Shown piece after piece: positions 26,567-35,033 of a stretch of DNA of 64,000 bases. The first letter of the stretch is position 1. Every line of letters starts with the position of its first letter. Source of the stretch: Sphingomonas sp. OV641 (lineage in GTDB: Bacteria; Pseudomonadota; Alphaproteobacteria; Sphingomonadales; Sphingomonadaceae). The stretch is from the NCBI RefSeq assembly GCF_900109205.1, contig NZ_FNZB01000001.1:2242587-2306586 (forward strand), given 5' to 3'. The notes beneath the pieces are model-generated. The model searched no databases and was not told the DNA's origin. It worked only from the letters and a program-made list of their open reading frames with translations. A program made the position numbers and the translations under genes.

Positions 26567-27904
26567 TCACTCGGCCGCGCGCGCCTGCTCCTTCGGATAG
26601 GTCGGACGGCCGATCCCCACGTGATAGAAGCCCGCGCGCTCCGCCTCATCGGCATGGTAGACGTTGCGCAGGTCGACCAGCACCGGCGCCGCCATTCGCT
26701 CGCGCAGACGCGCCAGATCAAGCGCGCGGAACTGGTTCCACTCCGTCACGAGCACCACGGCGGATGCCCCCTCGGCAACGGCATAGGCGTTGTCGACATA
26801 GGTCACGTCCGGCAGCATGGTGCGCGCCGCATCCATCCCCTCCGGATCGAAGGCGCGGATCCGCGCCCCCGCGCTGATCAGCCCCTGCACGATGTCGATC
26901 GACGGCGCGTCGCGCATGTCATCGGTGTTGGGCTTGAACGTCAGGCCAAGCAGGCCGATCGTCCGCCCGTGCACGCTGCCGCCGACGGCGGCGATCACGC
27001 GCGCCGCCATCGCCTTTTTGCGCTCATCGTTGATCGCGGCGGTGGTCTCGATCAGCCGCACCGGCGAACCGAAGCTCTGCGCCGTCTTCACGAGGGCCAT
27101 CGTGTCCTTGGGAAAACAGGAGCCGCCGTAACCCGGGCCGGCGTGGAGGAACTTGGTGCCGATCCGATTGTCCAGCCCGATGCCGCGGCTGACATCCTGC
27201 ACGTCCGCACGCACTGCCTCACACAGGTCGGCGATCTCGTTGATGAAGGTGATCTTCATCGCGAGAAAGGCATTGGCGGCATATTTGATCAGTTCGCTGG
27301 TGCGCCGCGCCGTGAACAGCACGGGCGAGCGATTGAGGTAAAGCGGGCGATACACTTCTTCCAGCACCTGGCGGGCACTTTCGTCTTCCACCCCGACGAC
27401 GATCCGGTCCGGGCGCTTGAAATCCTCGATCGCCGCGCCCTCGCGAAGGAATTCTGGATTGGACGCAACGGCGAACTGCGCGCCCGGATTTACCTCGCGG
27501 ATCAGGCGTTCCACCTCGTCTCCCGTTCCGACCGGCACTGTCGATTTGGTGACCACGACGGTGAAGCCGCGCAGCGCGGCGCCGATTTCCCGCGCCGCGG
27601 CATAGACATATGACAAGTCGGCATGGCCGTCGCCGCGCCGCGCCGGCGTGCCGACGCCGATGAACACCACGTCGGCATCGCCGACCGGGCCGGTGAGGTC
27701 GGTGGTGAAGGACAGACGGCCCTCCGCCACGTTGGTCGCAACAAGCTGCTCCAGCCCCGGCTCGTAGATCGGCACCCCCCCGCTCTTGAGCAGCGCGATC
27801 TTGCCCTCATCCTTGTCGACGCACACCACGTCATGCCCAAAATCCGCGAAACAGGCCCCAGACACCAGGCCGACATAACCGGTGCCGATCATTACGATGC
27901 GCAT
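26567..27904 (-). CDS. ugd: UDP-glucose 6-dehydrogenase
   Basis: 445 aa from the ATG at 27904; a frame open to 28150 adds an unneeded N-tail. It oxidises UDP-glucose to UDP-glucuronate with two NAD. The NAD-binding loop GTGYVGLVSG starts at residue 7, and the catalytic cysteine is Cys263 in GGSCFPKD. NEIADLCE and GLTFKPNTDDMR are also typical. UDP-GlcA is the donor for the GumK-like glucuronosyltransferase encoded at 35026-36228, which links this gene to the exopolysaccharide operon. Confidence 0.95.
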   Translation of the reverse strand: MRIVMIGTGYVGLVSGACFADFGHDVVCVDKDEGKIALLKSGGVPIYEPGLEQLVATNVAEGRLSFTTDLTGPVGDADVVFIGVGTPARRGDGHADLSYVYAAAREIGAALRGFTVVVTKSTVPVGTGDEVERLIREVNPGAQFAVASNPEFLREGAAIEDFKRPDRIVVGVEDESARQVLEEVYRPLYLNRSPVLFTARRTSELIKYAANAFLAMKITFINEIADLCEAVRADVQDVSRGIGLDNRIGTKFLHAGPGYGGSCFPKDTMALVKTAQSFGSPVRLIETTAAINDERKKAMAARVIAAVGGSVHGRTIGLLGLTFKPNTDDMRDAPSIDIVQGLISAGARIRAFDPEGMDAARTMLPDVTYVDNAYAVAEGASAVVLVTEWNQFRALDLARLRERMAAPVLVDLRNVYHADEAERAGFYHVGIGRPTYPKEQARAAE

Positions 27905-28112
27905 TCCTGCTTTCCCCCTGTCGAACGTGACCACGGCCGATTGATCCGCGCGGCGCAGCGCGCGTGCATGCCGCAGGCCGGGCCACCCGATGCCGGCCGG
28001 TGGTGGTTCTAGCAGGGTCAGATTTGCAGTTCGGCTTCGGTGAAATGCGTAGGTTGTTACGTGTCCGCAGCGATCGAGGTGCGAGAAGAGAGCTGCTGCG
28101 TGCGCGTTTGGG

Positions 28113-28760
28113 TCAGCGGGATTGGTTCTGGTGCGAGCGGGTTTCCCCATTGTGGCCGAAATCAGCCGAGAAGGCGATGCGCAATGCCTCCGACAGGCTG
28201 CGCACGCCCAGCTTCGACATCAGATTGGCGCGGTGGATCTCCACCGTGCGCGGGCTGATATCGAGGTCGTAGGCGATATATTTGTTCGGCAGCCCGCGGG
28301 TCAGGCCGCCAAGCACATCGCGTTCCCGCTCGCTGAGCCGCGCGATCAGGCGCCGCGCCTGTTCCTCGCGCGCTGCAGCGGTGGACACATCGGCCAACCG
28401 GTCAAACCCCTCGCTCAAGGCGTCGATCAGCGCCTCGCGCTCGGGCGGCTTTTCCAGAAACGTCAGCGCCCCGGCGCGCATCGCCTTCACCGCCACCGTG
28501 ATATCGCCATGCCCCGTCAGGACGATCACGGGCAGGTTGACGCTGGCCTGCTTCAGCTGCTGCTGCACCTCCAGGCCGCTCATGTCCGGCATGCGGATGT
28601 CGAGCAGCACGCATCCGGGATCAATCCGCGCCACCGCATCGACAAGGGCGGTGGCACTCCGCCAGCTGCGCACGGCATAGCCCTCCGCCTCCAGCATGAA
28701 GGCGGTGGCAGCCCGGACTTCCTCCTCGTCATCGACGAGGTGAACCAACTTATTCTCCAT
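28113..28760 (-). CDS. FixJ-family response regulator
   Basis: 215 aa. Receiver with phospho-acceptor Asp54 (LLDIRMP), conserved Thr (VLTGHGD) and Lys (LEKPPE). The C-terminal LuxR-type helix-turn-helix reads LSERERDVLGGLTRGLPNKYIAYDL and then PRTVEIHRANLMSKLG, the FixJ signature. The ATG at 28760 overlaps the kinase's last codons by 11 bp; an ATG two codons upstream (28766) is equally possible. It is the cognate regulator of the FixL-like kinase. Target genes are not evident, but the ugd gene lies directly downstream. Confidence 0.93.
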   Translation of the reverse strand: MENKLVHLVDDEEEVRAATAFMLEAEGYAVRSWRSATALVDAVARIDPGCVLLDIRMPDMSGLEVQQQLKQASVNLPVIVLTGHGDITVAVKAMRAGALTFLEKPPEREALIDALSEGFDRLADVSTAAAREEQARRLIARLSERERDVLGGLTRGLPNKYIAYDLDISPRTVEIHRANLMSKLGVRSLSEALRIAFSADFGHNGETRSHQNQSR

Positions 28761-30720
28761 GCCCATACCCCACTTTACGGCACAAGGTGAAACGGAAGCT
28801 GGCGCCGCCGCCCGGCGCGGCACCAGCCCAGATACGGCCGCCATGCGCCTCGATAATGGTTCGGCAGATCGACAGGCCCACGCCCAAACCGTTCCGCTTC
28901 GTGCTGACGAAGGCGTCGAACAATTGCTCGGCCATGCCCGGCTGGAAGCCGGCGCCGCAATCGTCGATGCTCACCTCCACTTCCTCCGGCCGCACCGCGA
29001 CGTGAACGGTGATGAGCCGGGCGTCGCCGTGGCGGATCGCCTCCACCGCGTTGCGCACGAGGTTGACGACCACCTGCTGGATCTGCACGCGATCGGCGAA
29101 GATCTCGGCCGGCGGCCCCGGCTGGAAATCCAGCGTGACCTGCGCTTCCTTGACCACGCCCGTCACCAGCGAAAGGCCGCTGGCGATCACCTCATTGGCC
29201 TGTTCCACCGCCAGCAGGGTTTCGCCGCGCGACACGAACTCGCGCAAATGGCTGATGAAGCGCCCCGCCCGCACCGCCTCCTTCGCCGCGGCGGCAAGCC
29301 CGACATCGATGCGCGGGTCGTGCGGCTCCCCGGAACGTGCCAGCAGGCGACGGCACCCTTCGATGTAGCTCGCCATGGCGGTCATCGGCTGGTTGAGCTC
29401 ATGCGCCAGGGTGGAGGCCATGGTGCCCATCGCCGTCAGCCGGGCGCCGTGCAGCACTTCCATCTGAAGCGATTCCACCATCGCGCGCGTCTTTTCCTGC
29501 TCCGTCAGGTCGCGCACGAACACGGTGTAGAGCCGGCGCGAACCGGCCGAGGCGGTGCCGATGGTGAGTTGCGCGGGAAAGGAGCTTTCATCCACTCGTT
29601 GCGCAAAGACGCGGCGGGTGGTGGCCTGCAGTTCCGGCGCGTGCTCCGCCGCATTGGTGAAGAACATCGCCACGTCGGCATGCCATTGTTCGCACCACAG
29701 CATCGACGCATGCTGGTTGATGACGTCCTTTTCGTCATAGCCGAACATCTGCTCCGCCGCCGGGCTGAACAGCTGGATGTGACCCTGATCGTCCAGCAGG
29801 ATGGTCGCGTCCGGCACGGCGGCCAGGATGAAGCGGAGCTGGTTTTCCCGCAGGCGAACGGCCTGTTCGATCTGCAGCTCCACCGTGATGTTGCGGATCA
29901 CGACGCCAAAGCCGCGGTGATTGCCTTCCGCATCGCCAATCGAGGTGATCGTCAGCTGGCCAGGAAAGCGGCTGCCGTCGCGCCGCTGGCATTCGCCGGT
30001 CTTCTCGTAGCGGCCCGCCTCGCGCGCCCGCGTCAGCCAGACCTGCGCGGCATGGGCATTGGCGCCGGGCGCGAACAGCGAAAGATCGCGGCCGATCGCC
30101 TCCCCGTCACGCCACCCCAGCACGTGCGCAGCGCCCTGATTCCAGTGAACGATATGCCCGCCCGGATCGAGCATGCAGATGGCGCAATCCGCCGCACTGT
30201 CCAGCAGCAGCTCGAGCTCCAGCGCGGCGCGAGTCAGGCGATTGGCCTCATTCTCCGCCTCGCCCCGTTGCAGGATCGCCCGGATCCCCACCAGGCCAAG
30301 CGCGACGGAGCACAACAGCAGCAGCGTCAGCGGCGCGCCCTCGCGGCTGACATCCTGCCATTCGCGCAGAAACGCGGCGTTGATGGCAAAGGACGTCAGG
30401 ACGGTCAGCAGCGCCAGCCGCACCCCGCCGAGCCACCAGGCAAGCAGCCCCGCGGCGATATAGACGAGGTAGTAGAGGTTCTGCGGGAGGAACGGCTCGA
30501 GCAACAGCCGCCCCGCCGTCGCCACCAGGAGCAGCCCGACGACGCCTACCATGCGCCAGGTCATCAGCGTATCGGTAAGCAGGTTGCGCATTTCACCGAC
30601 CAGCCCGGTTGGCGGAAAAGACGGCAGCCACGAACGCAGCGTTTCACGCCGGAACGATGATGACAGCGCCGAACTGCGCACCGAAGCCCGCGGCCCCGCC
30701 TTGCCAAGCAAGCTCAGCAT
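28750..30720 (-). CDS. FixL-like membrane histidine kinase with two PAS domains
   Basis: 656 aa from the ATG at 30720, with GGAGGAGG upstream. A KdpD/DUF4118-like membrane region (about 55-150, three to four helices) is followed by PAS1 (about 168-285), PAS2 (about 290-408), HisKA with His440 (TLAHELNQPM, a FixL-family hallmark) and HATPase (VVNLVRNAVEA, DDCGAGF, GLGVGLSICRTI). The PAS2 sequence FGYDEKDVINQHASML aligns with the FixL PAS, but the haem-ligand histidine is not at the expected place, so oxygen sensing is not assured. It is co-transcribed with the FixJ-like regulator. Confidence 0.9.
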   Translation of the reverse strand: MLSLLGKAGPRASVRSSALSSSFRRETLRSWLPSFPPTGLVGEMRNLLTDTLMTWRMVGVVGLLLVATAGRLLLEPFLPQNLYYLVYIAAGLLAWWLGGVRLALLTVLTSFAINAAFLREWQDVSREGAPLTLLLLCSVALGLVGIRAILQRGEAENEANRLTRAALELELLLDSAADCAICMLDPGGHIVHWNQGAAHVLGWRDGEAIGRDLSLFAPGANAHAAQVWLTRAREAGRYEKTGECQRRDGSRFPGQLTITSIGDAEGNHRGFGVVIRNITVELQIEQAVRLRENQLRFILAAVPDATILLDDQGHIQLFSPAAEQMFGYDEKDVINQHASMLWCEQWHADVAMFFTNAAEHAPELQATTRRVFAQRVDESSFPAQLTIGTASAGSRRLYTVFVRDLTEQEKTRAMVESLQMEVLHGARLTAMGTMASTLAHELNQPMTAMASYIEGCRRLLARSGEPHDPRIDVGLAAAAKEAVRAGRFISHLREFVSRGETLLAVEQANEVIASGLSLVTGVVKEAQVTLDFQPGPPAEIFADRVQIQQVVVNLVRNAVEAIRHGDARLITVHVAVRPEEVEVSIDDCGAGFQPGMAEQLFDAFVSTKRNGLGVGLSICRTIIEAHGGRIWAGAAPGGGASFRFTLCRKVGYGHGE

Positions 30721-31365
30721 AAGCCCTCCTCCTTCGCCGAAATGCGCACGACGAACCGTGATGCGCTTCCGACGGCCGGAGCAAAGCCCGGCAAGACCCT
30801 GTAACTGGCGCGACCTTTTTTCTGCTCTCTACCTAGCTGAACTTACATATATTTCAAGAAGTAGGTTCATATCAAAGGTATTACACGCGCTCCATTGCGA
30901 ACTCCGGCGGATGCTGGCGCTCGGCGTAGGACGTTATTAAGCACTTGCGCGTTTTATATTGTTGCTTGCTGCCTTTGGAGTGAGAGCCGGATCCGCTGAC
31001 CTGCTTCATGGCTGCGATTGAGTTCTTCACCCGAGATCGCCAGATCAGCGATGTAAAACTTGTATAAACGGGGACAGGAGCAGCACTCGCGCAGCCCGCC
31101 ACGACATTACTGTTCGTGTCTCCGAACTGTTCAGTGTGATCGACCGCAGCAAGCAGCAGTCATACCAGCCCTTTGTTGATCGTTGGATTAACAGATACAG
31201 TAGCGATCCCCGTTTGGTGCCCCTGCACAACATGCCATAGACCTCAGCACGATATGGTAACGGCGGCTACGCGTAACACTATACGTAATTGCCGCAATGG
31301 ACAGCATCGAACGATGTTGTAGCATCCAAAACGAATAGAGCTTTATTATCCATCCGGGAGCGACA
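30721..31365. other. 645-bp GC-poor gap without a supported gene
   Basis: Composition is clearly AT-richer than the flanks. Short open frames occur on both strands but lack ribosome binding sites or family resemblance. One plus-strand stretch (about 31040-31220) stays open for over 60 codons, reading ...SELFSVIDRSKQQSYQPF... to a TAG at about 31219, yet has no normal start codon, so it could be a decayed gene. The right end holds the promoter and GGGAGCGACA leader of the GT2 gene at 31366. It may be foreign DNA bordering the polysaccharide island. Confidence 0.4.
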
Positions 31366-32217
31366 ATGAAGATCAGCGTCGTCATTCCCACGCATCGCCG
31401 ATCAGAGCTTTTGTCGCGCGCGATCAGCAGTGTGACCGCACAGGTTCGTCCCGCAGACGAAATCATCATCGTGGATGACGCAGACGATTCGGCCAGCCGA
31501 ATGGTGGTGGAGCAAGCAGCGGCAACCGGTTCGGTGCCGATCCGCTATGTCCGCAACACCAGCTCGCCGGGCGCGTGCGGGTCTCGCAATCTCGGAGCCT
31601 TTGTCAGCACCGGCGACTGGGTGGCGTTCCTCGACGATGATGACGACTGGACGCCTGACTTCCTGGAGCAGCTTGCCCGGCCGGCAAGCGCGGGCACGCC
31701 GCTCGTCCTGTCCGGCCTGGTGCGGCACGAGGCGGGCCACGCGCCCGTCGTGAGGGCCAGCCCGGAAGGGCTCACCGCCGCCACCGTGCTGGCGCACCGC
31801 AGCTCGATGACAGGCAGCAATTTCCTGATCCGGTCGGATCTGTTCTGCGCAGTGCGCGGCTTCGATCCGTACATGACCGTGTTCAACGATTGGGACTTGT
31901 TCATCCGCCTGATCAAACATGGCGCCAGCTATGCGGTGGTGCCGCTGCCGCTCGCGCACTGGCGCGAACATCCCGGGGAGCGCATTGCAACGCCGTCGCT
32001 GCGCCGGGCCGACGGCCTCTCGCGGTTCCTCGCCCGGCACGGCTGCGGTCTTCCCCATGCGATGCGGCGCGAATTGCGCACGACGATGCTCGGCATCCGC
32101 CGCGCTCATGTTGACGCCAGGTGGCGTTATCTCGAGCTCAGCGTCGCGCTGGCGCTGGCGCATGGCCCGCGTGAATCGCTTTCCCGGCTGCGCGGCAGGC
32201 GCGCCGCCCTCGCCTGA
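31366..32217 (+). CDS. Family 2 glycosyltransferase
   Basis: 283 aa. N-terminal GT-A domain: MKISVVIPTHRRSELL, VDDADDSA and FLDDDDDW as the metal/nucleotide-sugar-binding acidic motif. Residues 165-210 include NDWDLFIRLIKHG, the acceptor/catalytic region of GT2 enzymes. No membrane helices, so it acts at the cytoplasmic face. It ends 20 bp from the convergent flippase gene, so it is not in the main operon but probably adds a sugar (possibly a side-chain sugar) to the same polymer. GGGAG precedes the start. Confidence 0.88.
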   Translation: MKISVVIPTHRRSELLSRAISSVTAQVRPADEIIIVDDADDSASRMVVEQAAATGSVPIRYVRNTSSPGACGSRNLGAFVSTGDWVAFLDDDDDWTPDFLEQLARPASAGTPLVLSGLVRHEAGHAPVVRASPEGLTAATVLAHRSSMTGSNFLIRSDLFCAVRGFDPYMTVFNDWDLFIRLIKHGASYAVVPLPLAHWREHPGERIATPSLRRADGLSRFLARHGCGLPHAMRRELRTTMLGIRRAHVDARWRYLELSVALALAHGPRESLSRLRGRRAALA

Positions 32218-32236
32218 ACGCGCAGCACCGGTTCGC

Positions 32237-33721
32237 TCAGGCGCCATGCTCCGCGGCAGGGCGCAGGCCGGTCCGGCCCATGGTGCTGCGTGCCAATATC
32301 CATAGCCGCCACAGCCCCGCCCGCCCCTCCGCCGTCGCCGCCTGTCCCAGCGTCGCGAGAAGGTAGGAGAGCGCGATGGCCACGCCGAGCAGCGATAGCG
32401 GATCCAGCGTGTCGCGCAGCGCCAGCACCGCGATCACGCACAGGCCCGCGCCCAGCAGCGTGGGCAGCAGAACGGCATAGAGATCCCGCGCGGCAACCGG
32501 CGTGCCGCGCGTCGCCATGCGGTACAGCACGGGGATCCGCAGCACCTCGGACACCGCATAAGCAGCGGCGACGCCGGTTGCTCCCCACGGCAGGCCGACG
32601 ACAAAGCTCGTCACCGTCAGAACCGCCGATATCACGCCCCAGCGCACCATGGAGCGGGTGCGCCCACAACTGATGAAGAGCCAGCCCGTCGCGTTCGACA
32701 CTGGTTGGATCGCGGCCGTCAGCGACAGCCAGGCAAAGATCGGGCCGGCGTCCCGCCATTGCTCGCCCAGCAGCAGCACGATCACGGTGGTGCTGCACAC
32801 CGACAGGGCGACCGCGCCGGGAACGATCACCATGACCAGCGCACGAACCGCCAGCAGGTACATGCCGCGATACGCCTCCGGTCGGTCCAGCGCCCGGCTC
32901 AGCGTGGGAAGCATGATCTTGCCGAGTGGTTGGTTGATCGTCTGCAGCGGCATGAGCATCAGGCGATAGCTGCGGTCGTACAGGCCCAGCTCCCCTGCCC
33001 CCCAACGCTTGGCGATCAGCAGATTGTCGAGGTTCCGGCAGACGAAGTTCAGGAGGTTGAAGCCGGTGATGTCCACGCCCATCGCCAGCATGGACCGCGT
33101 CGCCCGCAGATCGAGCCGGTGCAGGGAGGGACGCCACCGTTCGTACCACCAGGCAAGGGCGCTTCCGGCCGCGACCCCGGCGAGCATGCCGAAGAACAGC
33201 GCCCAGTAAGTGCGCAGCCACCATGCGAGCGCGATGGTGGCGGCCAGCTGGGTGACGGCATTTACCGTTTCCACCGCGCTCAACGCACCAAAGCGCATGT
33301 GACGGTTGAGCAGGGCCAGATGCTGGGAGGCGATGCCGGTGGCGATTACGGTGAGGCCGCTTGCCGCCATGAGGCCAATCGCCCGATCATCCTCGTAGAA
33401 CAGTCCGACGAGCGGCGCGATGAGGATGAACAGGGCGGCGATGATGATCGTCGCGATGATGTTCAGCCAGAAGGTGCCGTTGATCTCCTGCGCCGAAATC
33501 GTGCGGCGCTGGATGATCGCTTGGTTCAGCCCCAGGTTCTGGAAGATCAGGATGAACCCCATCACCGGCGCGACCATCGCCATCACGCCATAGTCGGCGG
33601 GGGTGAGCAGCCGGGCGACAAAGATGCTGGACGCGAAACTGGTCACGATCCGCACTGCCTGCGATGCCCCGAGCACCGCGGCGCCACGCGCGGCGGCTCG
33701 GCCGGCCGGTGCCTCAGCCAT
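32237..33721 (-). CDS. Polysaccharide flippase (Wzx/GumJ-like, MOP superfamily)
   Basis: 494 aa from the ATG at 33721, whose first codons overlap the polymerase stop by 8 bp. There are twelve to fourteen hydrophobic helices. The N-terminus (GASQAVRIVTSFASSIFVARLLTP) is typical of Wzx/MviN-type flippases, which carry undecaprenyl-linked repeat units across the inner membrane. It is the last gene of the ten-gene exopolysaccharide operon. A glycosyltransferase of family 2 converges on it. Confidence 0.9.
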   Translation of the reverse strand: MAEAPAGRAAARGAAVLGASQAVRIVTSFASSIFVARLLTPADYGVMAMVAPVMGFILIFQNLGLNQAIIQRRTISAQEINGTFWLNIIATIIIAALFILIAPLVGLFYEDDRAIGLMAASGLTVIATGIASQHLALLNRHMRFGALSAVETVNAVTQLAATIALAWWLRTYWALFFGMLAGVAAGSALAWWYERWRPSLHRLDLRATRSMLAMGVDITGFNLLNFVCRNLDNLLIAKRWGAGELGLYDRSYRLMLMPLQTINQPLGKIMLPTLSRALDRPEAYRGMYLLAVRALVMVIVPGAVALSVCSTTVIVLLLGEQWRDAGPIFAWLSLTAAIQPVSNATGWLFISCGRTRSMVRWGVISAVLTVTSFVVGLPWGATGVAAAYAVSEVLRIPVLYRMATRGTPVAARDLYAVLLPTLLGAGLCVIAVLALRDTLDPLSLLGVAIALSYLLATLGQAATAEGRAGLWRLWILARSTMGRTGLRPAAEHGA

Positions 33722-35033
33722 GTCCGGGTGCCCAAGGGCGTGCGCCGGCAAGGATGATCGGTTCTCGCAATGTCACGTCCTGCGGCGAACCCCAGGCCTC
33801 CCGCGCGTCCAAGGCCCCGCTATCGTCATTCACGCTGCGCCGCGCTTGGGCGTAGCAGAAGCCGTAGCAGGCCCACATCAGCGCCGCCGTCTTGATCGAC
33901 AGCAGGGCATTGCTGATCGGCAGGCATAATACGACGAAGAGCATGAAACCGTGCTTGCAGATGCGCCCCGCCCGATCATCGCCCAGGCTCGTCAGCGTCA
34001 GCACCAGCCACAATCCGATTGCCACGAACACCGATTGGCGCACGATGAAATAGGCAAGGCCCGCATCCTCCATGCCCACGCGCTTTTCACTGACACCCAG
34101 CAGGTGGGTGATGTCCAGCCGGCCGAATGCTTCCAAGGCATAACGCAACCGCCCCGCAAATGTATCGCCGGTCTCCGTCAGAAGGCCAAGCTGCGCCGCA
34201 ATGACCAACGCCAGGATGCAAACCGGCAGATACAGCACGCTGAAGCGCTCGGGCAGGTGCCGCGCGATCGGCAGGAATGCCAGCAGGAGCAGGCAGACGC
34301 TGAGCGACAGCCGCCCGTCGCAGATGACCAGCAGCATCAGCGTGGATACGATCAGCCCGATCCGCAGGAGGTTGGACAGGCGCGACCACAGCATGGCGGT
34401 GGCTATGGCAACGACAACCGCCCAATTGCCCAGTGAGACCGGCTCCAGGAACAAGGATGATCCGCGATGGAGGCCGGACCCGGCCAGCAGCAACCGGCCC
34501 TGCGGCCGCTCCGAACTGATGAACAGGTCGCCGCCGGCCCAGAAATCCGCTTCCGAAAATCCGCGGGTGTTCATGTAGTAATTGGCGATGCGGAAGGTAG
34601 CGCCGAAATGCTCCGGGTTCGCCACTTCCCAGATGCCGGCAGCCAGCACCAGCGCCTGCACCGTCACGATCGTCACGATCAGGGTTCGGGGGCTGAGGCG
34701 GGTGCCGAGCAGGATGAAGGCCGGCACCAGCAGCACGTCGCCCAGGCTCTTGGCATCGAATTGCGACCGTATGGCCCCCGTAAGTACAGACGCTGCGACG
34801 AGCGCCAGCACCACGGCGATCCAGCGGTAGGGCGGCGCCTCCGGCTGGGCCATGCCAAGGATCAGGGCGCCTGCCACGATCGCCCCCTGCACCGATGCCA
34901 CCAGCCCGGCGCTGAGCGGAAGCCCATATGCGCCGCCCAGGGCCAGCACCGGATTGAACAGCACGGTGGCGGCGAGCAGCACCGCACAGCTGATCTGGAT
35001 CACGCCGCGATCATGCGCGGTCGCCTCAACCAT
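33714..35033 (-). CDS. Exopolysaccharide polymerase (Wzy/GumE-like membrane protein)
   Basis: 439 aa with about eleven to twelve hydrophobic helices and a large periplasmic loop in the middle (about 140-205), the topology of Wzy/O-antigen ligase-type proteins. Sequence identity to any one family is low, so the assignment rests on topology and on its place between the glucuronosyltransferase and flippase genes. It would polymerise lipid-linked repeats in the periplasm. Its start overlaps the upstream glucuronosyltransferase gene by 8 bp. Confidence 0.75.
   Translation of the reverse strand: MVEATAHDRGVIQISCAVLLAATVLFNPVLALGGAYGLPLSAGLVASVQGAIVAGALILGMAQPEAPPYRWIAVVLALVAASVLTGAIRSQFDAKSLGDVLLVPAFILLGTRLSPRTLIVTIVTVQALVLAAGIWEVANPEHFGATFRIANYYMNTRGFSEADFWAGGDLFISSERPQGRLLLAGSGLHRGSSLFLEPVSLGNWAVVVAIATAMLWSRLSNLLRIGLIVSTLMLLVICDGRLSLSVCLLLLAFLPIARHLPERFSVLYLPVCILALVIAAQLGLLTETGDTFAGRLRYALEAFGRLDITHLLGVSEKRVGMEDAGLAYFIVRQSVFVAIGLWLVLTLTSLGDDRAGRICKHGFMLFVVLCLPISNALLSIKTAALMWACYGFCYAQARRSVNDDSGALDAREAWGSPQDVTLREPIILAGARPWAPGHG

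Noticed and set aside
28759..30660. 633-codon plus-strand frame
   Set aside because: Antisense to the FixL-like kinase, no ribosome binding site, His/Arg-rich composition with no family match.
28750..30720. Oxygen-sensing FixL designation
   Set aside because: The haem-ligating histidine is not in register, so only FixL-like was called.
30881..31469. Three short minus-strand ORFs
   Set aside because: They lack ribosome binding sites and family resemblance, and the last overlaps the well-supported GT2 gene start.
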